The position numbers and the translations under genes are program-made. The notes below the pieces were generated by a model, which did not search any database, had not been told where the DNA came from, and was given only the letters and a program-made list of their open reading frames with translations. DNA of 64,000 bases from Martinezella lusitana (GTDB taxonomy: Bacteria; Pseudomonadota; Alphaproteobacteria; Rhizobiales; Rhizobiaceae), in assembly GCF_010668395.1 (NCBI RefSeq), contig NZ_WUEY01000014.1, positions 124,001-188,000 on the forward strand. Direction: 5' to 3'. Position 1 is the stretch's first letter. Every line of letters starts with the position of its first letter. This document shows positions 26,932 through 36,102 of the stretch, piece after piece.

Positions 26932-28053
26932 CTATTCGTCGCCGCTGAGGAAATGCCCGATAGCGGCAAGCGGGCGAATTCCATCGCAGACGATTTTCGT
27001 GATGGCAAGCATCGGTACCGCCAAGATCGCTCCAGGCACTCCCCACATCCAGAACCAGAAGATCAAGGCTATGATCACAAGCACTGGATTGAGCGTGAAC
27101 CGCCGGGCGAGAAGAACAGGCGTGACGATTTCGCCCTCGGCGATATGTATCGCCAGATAAAGCGCCGCCGGCAGAAGAGCCAGCCACAGCGTATCGATCA
27201 CCAGCAAACCGGCCAGCAGGAAAATGCAGATGCCTAGAAGCGGCCCCATGATCGGGACGAAGTTGAGCAGGAAGGCTGTGACACCCCATAGGACCGGATC
27301 ACCAAGCCCGGTCAGCCACATGGAAATACCGGTGGCCAAGCCGACAGCTGCATTCATGACCGTGATGGTCACCAGATAGGCGGAGATGTTCCTCTCGACA
27401 TCCTGAGACAGCTCGACGACCTGTCGTTTTTCCTTGAAATTGGGTAGTATCTCCACCATCCGTTTCAGGAACGTGCTTCCGGAGACAAGCAAGAAGAACA
27501 ATATGACGATCGTCTCGAAGAAGCTGGCTGCAAAGTGAGTGGTGCCTGCAAAAAGCGTAGCAGCGATGGTAGATCCAGAGCCGCCATTCGCTCCCGATCC
27601 CTGCTGCATAAAGCCGTCAACCTTATGCAAGAATGTCTGCAATGTATCGACGGGTTCATTGAGAAATTTGAGACGCTGCTGCAATCTGGGAATGCCGTCC
27701 GGTAACTTCGCAGCCCATTCCGTCGCAGGACCGGATATTGCTGCGCCAATCGCGACAATGGCTCCGAAGACCAACAAGATCAGCGCCAGTGCCGCAAGGC
27801 TTCGTGGAAAACCGAGTTTCTCCAACAACCGCATGGCCGGCTGGAACAGGAGTTTGAGAACGAGCGCCAAGACGATCGGCAGCACAATCTCGGCTGCTAC
27901 ATAGGCAAGACACAAGACAGCGAGCACCACCAGTATCGCCAGCAGCACGACGACCGGATTTGAGGGTAGATCGAGCGACCTTCCTTGCACATCTGCAGCG
28001 GTTTTTGGCTCCGTCGTTTTGATAGCCGGGTCAGTCTTGTCATCAATCGTCAT
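26932..28053 (-). CDS. AI-2E family transporter (UPF0118)
   Basis: A 373-residue membrane protein. A polar N-terminal tail is followed by about eight hydrophobic segments (VVVLLAILVVLAVLCLAYVA, LAALALILLVFGAIVAIGAA and others), with the family signature near the C-terminus (AEGEIVTPVLLARRFTLNPV, FWFWMWGVPGAILAVPML). The family includes exporters of autoinducer-2 and Na+/H+ antiporters; the substrate is not predictable. The ATG at 28053 (MTIDDKTD) is preferred over the one at 28098. A possible EcfG-type site with a 17-base spacer lies about 320 bp upstream. Confidence 0.87.
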   Translation of the reverse strand: MTIDDKTDPAIKTTEPKTAADVQGRSLDLPSNPVVVLLAILVVLAVLCLAYVAAEIVLPIVLALVLKLLFQPAMRLLEKLGFPRSLAALALILLVFGAIVAIGAAISGPATEWAAKLPDGIPRLQQRLKFLNEPVDTLQTFLHKVDGFMQQGSGANGGSGSTIAATLFAGTTHFAASFFETIVILFFLLVSGSTFLKRMVEILPNFKEKRQVVELSQDVERNISAYLVTITVMNAAVGLATGISMWLTGLGDPVLWGVTAFLLNFVPIMGPLLGICIFLLAGLLVIDTLWLALLPAALYLAIHIAEGEIVTPVLLARRFTLNPVLVIIALIFWFWMWGVPGAILAVPMLAITKIVCDGIRPLAAIGHFLSGDE

Positions 28054-28369
28054 CTGCACTTCCTTCGACCGCGCTAAGCGGGACGGCGTGACCGGCAAAG
28101 TTCCGACCGCTCAAATTGAAGCAGACAAAACTCTGCTCAAAGGACTTCTTCTGCGGGCATGCCCGTTCCGCACGCGGGGCGTTTCATGGCTTCTTACACT
28201 GACTTGGATGCCTTGTTCGCGCGAGCTGTTCAGTTCGCCAATATGTTCTCTCTTCTGGCTCGATGGCAAGAGCCCTATGGCCTTGCGGCTCCGAGCAGGC
28301 ATTCGGAGCCCATTTCCGGCTACCTCTGCCAATGACAAGAACTGCTTCTTGCCGGCCGCGGTGCCACTG

Positions 28370-28395
28370 AACGGCGCTGCCCGCGTTTTTGTTCC
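28370..28395 (-). promoter_or_regulatory. Candidate EcfG-type promoter with 17-base spacer
   Basis: On the minus strand GGAAC (28391-28395) and CGTT (28370-28373) are separated by 17 bases. If used, it would give the AI-2E permease an untranslated leader of about 310 bases. Confidence 0.4.
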
Positions 28396-28491
28396 CTGCC
28401 CGCAACAGTATTCAGGGCGATACAGCTTATAAATCTAACTGCTGCGGTCTCGCTGCTTACGCGTGCTTCCTTGCGATATTTTGGCTCCGGT

Positions 28492-28516
28492 GGAACTTTC
28501 GGCCACGGTATCGATT
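28492..28516 (+). promoter_or_regulatory. Weak candidate EcfG-type promoter (GGAAC-N16-GATT)
   Basis: GGAAC (28492-28496) is followed after 16 bases by GATT (28513-28516), 31 bp before the ATG at 28548. It fits only the loose RpoE2 form ending in TT. Confidence 0.4.
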
Positions 28517-28547
28517 TGCATCATCGAAACAGTGAGGAGAAATCGGC

Positions 28548-28763
28548 ATGAATACACAACGGGCCTTCGAGCGACGAAGACAAGTAAGGGGCGTTCCTTA
28601 CTCGCTGGCGGAGTTTCAGAAAAAGTACAGCCTGGACGATGGTATGGCCGAAGATCTTTTCATTCGGTTTGGCCCATCGGCGATTGAGCTTGATTTGTTG
28701 ATGAAGGCGAAACGTCGGGCACCTTCCTTTAGTGAACTGACGAAAGACATGCCGCACCGATAG
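28548..28763 (+). CDS. Small hypothetical protein
   Basis: A 71-residue soluble protein (RRRQVRGVPYSLAEFQKKYS, then MAEDLFIRFGPSAIELDLLM). The first half is basic and could form helices; no family is recognised. A GAGGAG ribosome-binding site precedes the ATG. It is followed 73 bp later by a DUF2934 gene on the same strand and probably belongs to the same stress unit. Confidence 0.55.
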   Translation: MNTQRAFERRRQVRGVPYSLAEFQKKYSLDDGMAEDLFIRFGPSAIELDLLMKAKRRAPSFSELTKDMPHR

Positions 28764-28836
28764 AGGTCGTCGGAGGACACTCTTTGAAGATGTCACAAAC
28801 ACGGCCATGTCGCCAAACCAGCAAGGAGCAATTTCA

Positions 28837-29046
28837 ATGGATGACAACGAAGATAAACGTCGCGAGCGAGCCTATCGGATCTGGGAGGACGAAGGACGAC
28901 CTGAAGGGCGCCACCTCGACCATTGGCAACGCGCCGAAGATCAGCACGAGGAAACAGAAAAAGAGGCCGATAGATCCGAGGCCGCCGAAGTGGCCGCCCC
29001 CAAGCTCGGCACTGGCAACAAAAACGCCTCCGGTGGAACTCCATGA
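28837..29046 (+). CDS. DUF2934 family protein (second copy)
   Basis: A 69-residue protein. The N-terminal segment (DKRRERAYRIWEDEGRPEGR, then HLDHWQRAE) carries the same signature as the DUF2934 gene at 13834. The rest is a charged Glu/Lys-rich and Gly/Asn-rich tail. The ATG at 28837 has AAGGAG upstream; the longer frame from 28807 is not needed. Its role is unknown. Confidence 0.78.
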   Translation: MDDNEDKRRERAYRIWEDEGRPEGRHLDHWQRAEDQHEETEKEADRSEAAEVAAPKLGTGNKNASGGTP

Positions 29047-29469
29047 AACTGCGCAGGGTATTTTCACAAACCGATCCTTCGACCTAGCTGACCGGATAGC
29101 GATAGGAGTGGAAAGTCGGCTCGGCGGTGTGGGATTTGAACGCAGCGCGTGAAGCCGACGGCGGCGAGTACCCCATCCCTCCTTCAGATGACCCGAACAC
29201 CGGCAACCGAGAGACAGAATATTTTCCCTGGGTCGTCCCGGCTCAATGAGCCGGCCAGGGCATTGCGGCATGCCGATACGAGCGGTCACGCGCGCAGGAT
29301 GTTGCGCATCGTCGAAATTAGAACACGGATTGCAGTCCATCGCGTCCCGGAGGGCAAAAGCAACGGTACGGGTAAGCCGATCATCCTCGGGCACCTATTT
29401 GTGTGGGCGCCGGGGGGTGCCTTCACGCGAGTGAAGGCACCCTTATTAACCCTGACGGGAAGCCATATG
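29047..29469. other. Intergenic stretch with one terminator
   Basis: No gene with coding character was found in these 423 bp. The strong hairpin at 29415-29442 is the only feature. Confidence 0.45.
29415..29442. terminator. Strong hairpin terminator
   Basis: A perfect 12-bp stem (GGGTGCCTTCAC at 29415-29426 and GTGAAGGCACCC at 29431-29442) with a GCGA tetraloop is followed by TTATT on the plus strand. It separates the DUF2934 gene from the convergent histidine-rich gene. Confidence 0.8.
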
Positions 29470-29670
29470 CTATTTCCCGGAATGTTTGTGGGCTTCCGCT
29501 GTGGACTTATGTGCTCTCTCGGCATGCTCCTGAGCCGCCATAGAGTGATGCTTGGCCTCGTCATGCTTGCCGTGCGTGTGCGCATGTGCCGCCTCATAGT
29601 GGTGGTGGGCGGCGGCGGCATGATGTCCGGCTGCTGTATGATGATGTTCGTTGGACGGATGAGTAGCCAT
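29470..29670 (-). CDS. Small histidine- and alanine-rich protein
   Basis: A 66-residue protein made largely of His, Ala, Glu and Lys (MATHPSNEHHHTAAGHHAAA, AHHHYEAAHAHTHGKHDEA, then a helical AAQEHAERAHKSTAEAH). It lacks a signal peptide. The many histidines suggest binding of Ni, Zn or Cu, but that is inference from composition. Similar short His/Ala-rich proteins accompany stress genes in rhizobia. A GAGGAAG ribosome-binding site precedes the ATG and a one-mismatch EcfG-type promoter lies 48 bp upstream. Confidence 0.72.
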   Translation of the reverse strand: MATHPSNEHHHTAAGHHAAAAHHHYEAAHAHTHGKHDEAKHHSMAAQEHAERAHKSTAEAHKHSGK

Positions 29671-30047
29671 TTCTTCCTCCTGAGGAATTACCTTCGGTCA
29701 TGCCGACGGCATCAACCAACTGCTCAAAGAGCCATACGTTCCAATGTTTTTTAGAATATCCTGAAATTCGCGATTAAGTGGCGACCGATTGTCGCGACAA
29801 CCAACGAGCTGCCTCGCCGGCGTCACGCTCCCTTGAAAACCGGTGCGCCTCTTCGAGCGATGCCGGTGGCAAGTCCGCCTGATTTACGGGTGCCAGAGTG
29901 TAAATCCTTCTTACATCGTGGTTTGTCAGGCGTGTGCCGCGATGATTTCCGCGCCGCCTCTAACAAAAGCATCAACAGACGATAGGCCACAGTTGGCAAA
30001 GCCCGAAAAAGTGAAATGCCGGGCATCTACCAGGCAACTACCAGCAT
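29671..30047. other. Intergenic stretch with one promoter
   Basis: Apart from the promoter site at 29718-29742, nothing is supported here. Short frames (67 and 70 codons) lack family resemblance. Confidence 0.45.
29718..29742 (-). promoter_or_regulatory. Candidate EcfG-type promoter (GGAAC-N16-AGTT)
   Basis: On the minus strand GGAAC (29738-29742) and AGTT (29718-29721) are separated by 16 bases, 48 bp upstream of the His-rich protein start. Confidence 0.58.
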
Positions 30048-30893
30048 CTACGTAGCGTCCGGAACATGGACACTCAATGGAATGCCCTTGGTCGGCAGGC
30101 GAGTAGAGCCATTTGAACTGGTCGCCCCCTTGTCCGCATCGAAGAGGTCGAGGAACGGTCTGATGATATCGATCGGCATTGGGAAGACCACAATGGAGTT
30201 CTGCTCCGCTCCGATTTCCGTCAGCGTCTGTAAATACCGCAGCTGCATTGCGGCAGGAACGGACGAGAGAATTTTCGCGGCATTGACGAGTGTCTGCGAA
30301 GCCTGAAACTCTGCATCTGCATGAATGACCTTGGCGCGCCTGTCGCGTTCAGCTTCTGCCTGCTTGGCAATCGCCCGGACCATGTTCTCCGTGAGCTCTA
30401 CGGTCCGGATCTCGACATTGCTGACCTTGATGCCCCACGTCTCGGTCTGGCTATCCAGAATAGCCTGAACGTCAGCGCTCAGCTTCTTGCGTTCCGACAG
30501 CATCTCATCAAGATCATGCTGTCCTAGCACGGCGCGCAGAGTGGTTTGCGCCAGCATGTTCGTGGCGGCTTTATAAGCCTCCACCTCGATGATGGCGTGC
30601 TCGGGATTGACGACGTTGAAATACAGTACGGCATCGACCTTCATCGACACGTTGTCGCGAGAAATGACGTCTTGGCTGGGGATCTCGATGACCTGAATAC
30701 GTAAATCGACGCGAACCATTTCCTGGATGAAAGGAATTAGCGCAACGAGACCTGGACCTTTAACGCTCTGAAAGCGCCCGAGCGTGAAAACGACAGCTCT
30801 CTCGTACTCCCGCAAAATTCGGACAGCCTTTGCGGCCAGGACGAGTGCAATTATTATGACGGCAGGAACAGCATACAGTACGAACAACGGCAT
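30048..30893 (-). CDS. Slipin / SPFH (band 7) family membrane protein
   Basis: A 281-residue stomatin-like slipin. An N-terminal membrane anchor (LFVLYAVPAVIIIALVLAAK) precedes the SPFH domain (VRILREYERAVVFTLGRFQS, IPSQDVISRDNVSMKVDAVL, TTLRAVLGQHDLDEMLSER). A charged helical region (RAIAKQAEAERDRRAKVIHA) and the stomatin-type end (LRYLQTLTEIGAEQNSIVVF) follow. Such proteins form oligomeric membrane scaffolds and often work with a NfeD partner. No NfeD gene is adjacent here, which is slightly unusual. GTG-ATG at the start; the ATG is taken. Confidence 0.92.
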   Translation of the reverse strand: MPLFVLYAVPAVIIIALVLAAKAVRILREYERAVVFTLGRFQSVKGPGLVALIPFIQEMVRVDLRIQVIEIPSQDVISRDNVSMKVDAVLYFNVVNPEHAIIEVEAYKAATNMLAQTTLRAVLGQHDLDEMLSERKKLSADVQAILDSQTETWGIKVSNVEIRTVELTENMVRAIAKQAEAERDRRAKVIHADAEFQASQTLVNAAKILSSVPAAMQLRYLQTLTEIGAEQNSIVVFPMPIDIIRPFLDLFDADKGATSSNGSTRLPTKGIPLSVHVPDAT

Positions 30894-31285
30894 CACCTTG
30901 CTCCTTTTCGGCCCTCTGGCCGTCTGGATAGCACAAGCGATCTAGGCTCAATCGAACCGGGATTTTCATGTCCGAAAAACAGCGATTCGCCGCGAACCGA
31001 CAGCGGCCGGGCGACATTCACTTATGCTACTTGCTTGACGTCAATTTAACCGACATCCCCAAATGGCGCCAACCTCGGAATCTACGCTGCGTCGCCCAGA
31101 GTTAAGAGGCTCCGCGGGCCAGAGAATGCGCCCAACATCGCCGCAAGGGCTCCCGACACAGAGTTTCCAGAACTACGACCAGTTAAAGTGGAATGTTGAC
31201 CATTTCTGCATGCGAACAGACTGCTGCACAGAATGAGTAGTTCCCGAAGCTGCCTCGCACCGATTGACGCGTTATACTTTTATGG
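30894..31285. other. Divergent intergenic region
   Basis: No gene is supported between the slipin and the efflux adaptor. It presumably holds promoters for both, but no motif stands out. Confidence 0.4.
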
Positions 31286-32518
31286 GTGCCATCGTCGGCG
31301 TTTGTAGAAGACTGTGAGATCCCGAACGTGTCCGATCCACGATCACTGCCAGCCCTGCGTCTCTGGTTAGCTGCCGCTGTCGTCGGAGTGCTTGTGATCG
31401 CTGGCAGCATTATCTGGTGGTGGAGCTCGGTCGAAAAGCAGGCCGCTTCCGCGGCCAAAGCGACAAACGCTCTGCCAATCAAGGTTCCCGTTACTGCTGC
31501 GAAGGTCGTTACTGCTGATGTCCCGATCTATCTGAACGGACTTGGGACGGTCGCACCGTACCAAACCGTCGTCGTTAGTAGCCGGGTTGACGGCGAAATA
31601 ATCAAGGTCGGCTTCAAACAAGGGCAAATGGTCGCCAAGGGAGATCTGCTCTTCAACATCGATCCACGCCCATACCAAGCGGCCCTTGATGCCGCCGAAG
31701 CCAAGAAGGCCCAGGATCAGGCAAGCCAAACGGAGGCCGAGTTGAACCTGAAGCGGATAACCGATCTCTCAGGAAAGGGCGCTGATTCCAAGCAGCAGCT
31801 CGACACGCAGCAGGCGACCGTCGATCAACTTGCTGCCATGATCAAGGGCGACCAGGCCCAGATCGACAGCTCTCAACTCCAGCTTCATTATACCACGATC
31901 CGCGCCCCGATCACCGGCAGAGCCGGGTTTCGACTTGTCGACGTCGGCAACATCGTCCACGCCGCGAACGCAACCAGCATGGTTGCGATTGACCAATTGC
32001 AGCCGATTTCGGTCGTCTTCACCGCGCCTGAAGAAGATATAGGCCGTATCTACACAGCACTTGCGGCGGGCGATGTCCCAGTCCTCGCCGAGAGTTCCGA
32101 CGGTCTCAAGACCCTCTCCAAAGGCCGGCTGGCGATCGTCAACAACGCGGTCGATGCGACAAGCGGCAGCATCAGCCTGAAGGCGACGTTCACCAATGCC
32201 GACAATGTCTTGTCGCCCGGTCTTTCGATCTCGACACGGCTTCTGGTCGAAACGCTGCGCCAGGTGACCGTCATTCCACATGGCGCGATACAGAACGGAC
32301 CGGACGGGCTCTATGCATATGTTATCGGAGCTGACGACAAAGTCGCCATGGTGGCCATCACCATTGGCTCCGACAGCGACGGGACCGCCGTCGTGTTGAC
32401 CGGACTTCACTCCGGCGAGGTCGTCGTGACATCCGGACAATATCGCCTGGGTCCGGGGACACTGGTCGATGGCACGCTACCCGCCAATCAGGTTGCGCCC
32501 GCTGCCAAGGTGCCGTGA
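31286..32518 (+). CDS. RND efflux periplasmic adaptor (MdtA-like)
   Basis: A membrane fusion protein of about 410 residues. An N-terminal anchor (LRLWLAAAVVGVLVIAGSII) precedes the barrel-sandwich and lipoyl halves (NGLGTVAPYQTVVVSSRVDG, KGDLLFNIDPRPYQAALDAA). The central coiled-coil hairpin spans about residues 138-190 and the beta-barrel follows (AEDIGR-like region, LSPGLSISTRLLVETLRQVT). It links the RND pump to an outer-membrane channel. The start is uncertain: GTG at 31286 or GTG at 31328, with no strong ribosome-binding site at either. The pump gene follows immediately. Confidence 0.9.
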   Translation: MPSSAFVEDCEIPNVSDPRSLPALRLWLAAAVVGVLVIAGSIIWWWSSVEKQAASAAKATNALPIKVPVTAAKVVTADVPIYLNGLGTVAPYQTVVVSSRVDGEIIKVGFKQGQMVAKGDLLFNIDPRPYQAALDAAEAKKAQDQASQTEAELNLKRITDLSGKGADSKQQLDTQQATVDQLAAMIKGDQAQIDSSQLQLHYTTIRAPITGRAGFRLVDVGNIVHAANATSMVAIDQLQPISVVFTAPEEDIGRIYTALAAGDVPVLAESSDGLKTLSKGRLAIVNNAVDATSGSISLKATFTNADNVLSPGLSISTRLLVETLRQVTVIPHGAIQNGPDGLYAYVIGADDKVAMVAITIGSDSDGTAVVLTGLHSGEVVVTSGQYRLGPGTLVDGTLPANQVAPAAKVP

Positions 32519-32520
32519 CC

Positions 32521-35500
32521 ATGGCGTTCAACATCTCGGCCGCCTTCATCCGTCAACCGATCGCGACCTCCCTCCTGATGGTCGGCATTCTCTTCGGAGG
32601 GATCGTTGCCTATCCGCGATTGCCGGTCGCTCCGCTGCCGGAGGTGGACTTCCCGACGATCCAGGTCAGCGCATCCTTGCCGGGAGCCGATCCCGAGACG
32701 ATGGCGGCCTCTGTCGCCCAACCGCTCGAGACGCAATTCTCCCAAATCCCCAGTGTGACGCAGATGACGTCGACGAGTACACTCGGCTCGACGACGATCA
32801 TCATTCAGTTCGACCTCGACCGCGCCATCGATGGCGCCGCCAACGATGTCCAGGCTGCGATCAACTCGGCGAGTGGACAACTGCCGAAGGACCTTCCAGG
32901 GCCGCCGACCTATCGAAAGGTCAATCCCGCCAATTCCCCTATTCTCTTGCTCGGCGCGACATCGGCAACGATGCCGCTGACGGAACTCGATGATGAGATC
33001 GAAACAAAGCTCGCACAGCAGATCAGCCAGATTTCAGGTGTCGCGCAGGTAACGGTCGGCGGTCAGCAAAAGCCAGCAGTCCGGATCCAGCTTGATCCCG
33101 CAAAGCTGGTCGCTAAATCGTTCTCGCTCGAAGACGCCCGTGCAGCCCTCTCGGTCGCAACCGCTAACGGGCCCAAAGGAGCGGTCAACGGGCCAGCACA
33201 ATCCTACACGATCTACACAAACGACCAAGTCGATGTAGGGGCCTGGAACGACGTCATTCTCAGCTACCGCGATAACAGCCCATTGCGGGTCCGCGATGTT
33301 GGCCAAGCCGTCAGCGCCGCGCAGGATTCGACCCAGGCGGCTTGGGCCGACGGCAAACGCGGCGTCTTCCTGATCATTTTCCAGCAGCCAGGCGCCAATG
33401 TCATTACAACCGTGGACAAGATCATGGCGACGCTGCCCGGCCTGAAGGCAACACTGCCACCGTCCCTGCAGGTCTTCATCCTGTCCGACCGCACGCAGAC
33501 GATCCGCGCCTCGGTCAAGGATGTCCAATATACATTGCTGATTACGATCATCCTTGTCGTCACGGTCATCTTTGTCTTTCTTCGCAACTTTTGGGCGACG
33601 ATCATTCCCGGCATCACGGTTCCACTGGCGCTGCTGGGCGCCTGCGCCTTGATGTGGTCGGCGACATACAGCCTCGACAACCTCTCGCTGATGGCCCTGA
33701 CAATCTCCGTCGGCTTTGTCGTCGACGACGCCATCGTGATGCTCGAAAACATAATGCGCTATATCGAAGAGGGAATGGAGCCTTATGCGGCGGCGATAAA
33801 AGGGTCGGGCGAAATCGCCTTCACCATCATCTCGATCAGCATTTCGCTGATTGCCGTGCTCATCCCCCTGTTCCTAATGGGCGGCATTATTGGTCGGCTG
33901 TTCCAGGAATTCGCTGGAACGCTCGCCATGACAATCGTCATGTCGGTAGTGGTGTCTCTGACGCTGACCCCGATGTTGGCCTCGCGCTATCTGAAGTCCG
34001 CGACTTCGACCACGCATGGCCGTCTTTATCGATGGAGCGAACAGGGGTTTGACCATCTGTTGAAGGCGTACGAACGCGGCCTCGACATCGTGCTGAGATT
34101 CCGTCTTGTCACGCTTATGTTATTTCTCGGCACCTTTGGGCTCACGATCTATCTCTTCGTGATCATTCCGAAAGGCTTCTTTCCGCAGCAGGATACGGGC
34201 ATGATCTCAGGCATCGCGGAAGCCGGCGAAGATGTATCAGCAGCTACAATGATGCAGCATATGGAGGCGCTCGGAACCATCATCGCCAAGGATCCGGCGA
34301 TTGCCCATTTCGCCATGTCGTCTGGCGGAACAGGGAATGCTGGCAATATTGGACGCTTTTACATAACCCTGAAGCCGCGCGCAGACAGAGACGCCTCCGC
34401 CGACCAAATTGTGGCGCGGCTGGCGCCGGGTCTGGCCACTGTTCCCGGTGCGCGGTTGTTCCTACAGGCTGCGCAGGACGTCACCGTCGGCGGCCGCACG
34501 TCGCGCACGCAGTATCAGTACACATTGCAGGCGCCGAGTCTGACCGAGCTCAATGTCTGGGCGCCCAAATTGCTCGCGAGGATGCAAACTTTACCGGAAC
34601 TGCGGGATGTCGCCTCGGATCAGCAGATAAGCGGCACCGCGCTGACGCTGACGGTCAACCGCGACCAGGCATCGCGCTTCGGCTTGACCCCGCAACTCAT
34701 CGACGACACCCTTTACGATGCCTTTGGCCAACGGCAGATTGCCCAATATTTCACGCAGGTCTCAACCTATGAAGTCATTATGGAGATACTTCCAACGCTG
34801 CGGGGCGACGTGGCGACGCTCGACAAGATCTTCCTGAGATCGACCACCGGCGCCGAAGTCCCACTGGCCGCCTTCGCCCATTGGTCTACGGGGCCGGTGC
34901 AGCCGCTGTCTATCAACCATCAAAGCCAGTTTCCGGCCGTCACGCTCAGCTTCAATTTGACGCCTGGGAGTTCATTGGGTGCGGCAACCGATGCAATTGT
35001 TGCCGCGCAAGCCGGCATTAAGATGCCGACGACGATCGTGACCAGCTTCCAGGGTACGGCGCAAGCGTTCCAGCAATCGCTCTCGACCATCCCTGTCCTG
35101 ATATTGGGCGCCCTTGTCGTCGTCTATCTGATCCTCGGCATTCTCTATGAGAGCTACGTTCATCCGCTCACTATTCTTTCGACGCTGCCAGCGGCGGGCG
35201 CCGGCGCACTCATCATCCTGATGGTATTCGGCTTCGATTTCAGCATGATCGCGCTGATCGGCATCATTCTGCTGATAGGTATCGTCAAGAAGAACGGCAT
35301 CCTGCTCGTTGACTTTGCTATCACCGCCGAGCGCGACGATCATCTTTCGCCACATGACGCCATCCGCCGTGCAGCCCTTCTGCGATTTCGTCCAATCATC
35401 ATGACGACAATGGCGGCCTTGCTTGGAGCTATCCCGCTGATGCTCGGACATGGCACAGGCTCCGAACTGCGTCAGCCGCTTGGCTATGCCATGGTCGGCG

Positions 35501-35622
35501 GCCTTATTGTCAGCCAGGCGCTGACGCTTTTCACAACGCCGGTAATTTACCTTTACCTCGATCAATTCGAAACTTGGGCAACCCATTGGCGAAAACAGCC
35601 CAAGTCGCCGATACCCCAGTAA
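32521..35622 (+). CDS. RND efflux pump, MdtB/MdtC-like permease
   Basis: A 1033-residue inner-membrane RND transporter starting MAFNISAAFIRQPIATSLLM. Typical features are the 12 transmembrane segments, large periplasmic loops after TM1 and TM7, and the proton-relay motif in TM4 (TISVGFVVDDAIVMLENIM, with Asp-Asp). GGIIGRLFQEFAGTLAMTIV marks TM6. It exports drugs or bile-salt-like amphiphiles with the adaptor just upstream. The start GTG at 32515 overlaps the adaptor stop, but the ATG at 32521 is preferred. No outer-membrane factor gene is adjacent, so a shared TolC is likely. Confidence 0.94.
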   Translation: MAFNISAAFIRQPIATSLLMVGILFGGIVAYPRLPVAPLPEVDFPTIQVSASLPGADPETMAASVAQPLETQFSQIPSVTQMTSTSTLGSTTIIIQFDLDRAIDGAANDVQAAINSASGQLPKDLPGPPTYRKVNPANSPILLLGATSATMPLTELDDEIETKLAQQISQISGVAQVTVGGQQKPAVRIQLDPAKLVAKSFSLEDARAALSVATANGPKGAVNGPAQSYTIYTNDQVDVGAWNDVILSYRDNSPLRVRDVGQAVSAAQDSTQAAWADGKRGVFLIIFQQPGANVITTVDKIMATLPGLKATLPPSLQVFILSDRTQTIRASVKDVQYTLLITIILVVTVIFVFLRNFWATIIPGITVPLALLGACALMWSATYSLDNLSLMALTISVGFVVDDAIVMLENIMRYIEEGMEPYAAAIKGSGEIAFTIISISISLIAVLIPLFLMGGIIGRLFQEFAGTLAMTIVMSVVVSLTLTPMLASRYLKSATSTTHGRLYRWSEQGFDHLLKAYERGLDIVLRFRLVTLMLFLGTFGLTIYLFVIIPKGFFPQQDTGMISGIAEAGEDVSAATMMQHMEALGTIIAKDPAIAHFAMSSGGTGNAGNIGRFYITLKPRADRDASADQIVARLAPGLATVPGARLFLQAAQDVTVGGRTSRTQYQYTLQAPSLTELNVWAPKLLARMQTLPELRDVASDQQISGTALTLTVNRDQASRFGLTPQLIDDTLYDAFGQRQIAQYFTQVSTYEVIMEILPTLRGDVATLDKIFLRSTTGAEVPLAAFAHWSTGPVQPLSINHQSQFPAVTLSFNLTPGSSLGAATDAIVAAQAGIKMPTTIVTSFQGTAQAFQQSLSTIPVLILGALVVVYLILGILYESYVHPLTILSTLPAAGAGALIILMVFGFDFSMIALIGIILLIGIVKKNGILLVDFAITAERDDHLSPHDAIRRAALLRFRPIIMTTMAALLGAIPLMLGHGTGSELRQPLGYAMVGGLIVSQALTLFTTPVIYLYLDQFETWATHWRKQPKSPIPQ

Positions 35623-35844
35623 TCTCCACCTACCCCGCCAGCGCAGAAAGCTAGACTCCACCTCTTGGCGACAACCACCTGCCCGTTGGCCTGGTCGAGG
35701 GCGGTCTAAAATTTGCGGGATTATGGATGTTCCTAATATCTGCCAGATCCCGAATTTAGATCCCCCGCGCATCGCCTTGGCAACCTCGGAATCCAACGCG
35801 GGTTCGTGCCAATCGCTGCAAGACCAGCACTCTATAAGCGGCTA
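35623..35844. other. Spacer after the RND operon
   Basis: No gene or clear terminator was seen between the RND pump and the decayed LuxR fragment. Confidence 0.35.
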
Positions 35845-36100
35845 GACTCCTCTCGCCCCGAGGTGGCGACGAGCGCCAGCCGTGCCGATGCAGGGAGAGA
35901 TTTTGCTCCGGTTTTTCTCATGATCGACGCACGATGATTTTCGACGATGCGCTTGCCGGGATGGCCTGCAGCACCATCCCCATGATCTGACACTGTCTCA
36001 GCGTAGGACTAGCGATGTGCTCGGTCGCGATCCTTCGCCAGACCGACAGGTTGGCGGCGCAGTGGGCCTGGTCCACCGCGCGAGACACGCCGGCAAGAAG
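35845..36100 (-). pseudogene. Decayed copy of the output end of the CheB/CheR hybrid sensor
   Basis: The DNA is strikingly similar, base by base, to 41106-41395, which encodes the LuxR-type HTH and the end of the second receiver domain of the large hybrid sensor. Shared blocks include GCCCCGAGGTGGCG, TTTTTCTCATGATCGACGC, CGATGATTTTCGACG and CATGTGCTCGGTCGCGA. The copy lacks about 30 bp inside the recognition-helix region and has several other changes, so no functional reading frame remains. Similarity stops at about 36100. It looks like a partial duplication, or the remains of a second paralogous sensor. Confidence 0.75.
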
Positions 36101-36102
36101 AA

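Larger units (their letters stand above)
28054..28547. other. Long divergent intergenic region
   Basis: No gene is supported in these 494 bp between the AI-2E permease and the small stress gene at 28548. Two candidate stress promoters, one per strand, are the only features seen. Confidence 0.5.

Noticed and set aside
32610..35796. Several long minus-strand frames over the RND pump gene
   Set aside because: They mirror the codon pattern of the pump gene and carry no recognisable domain.
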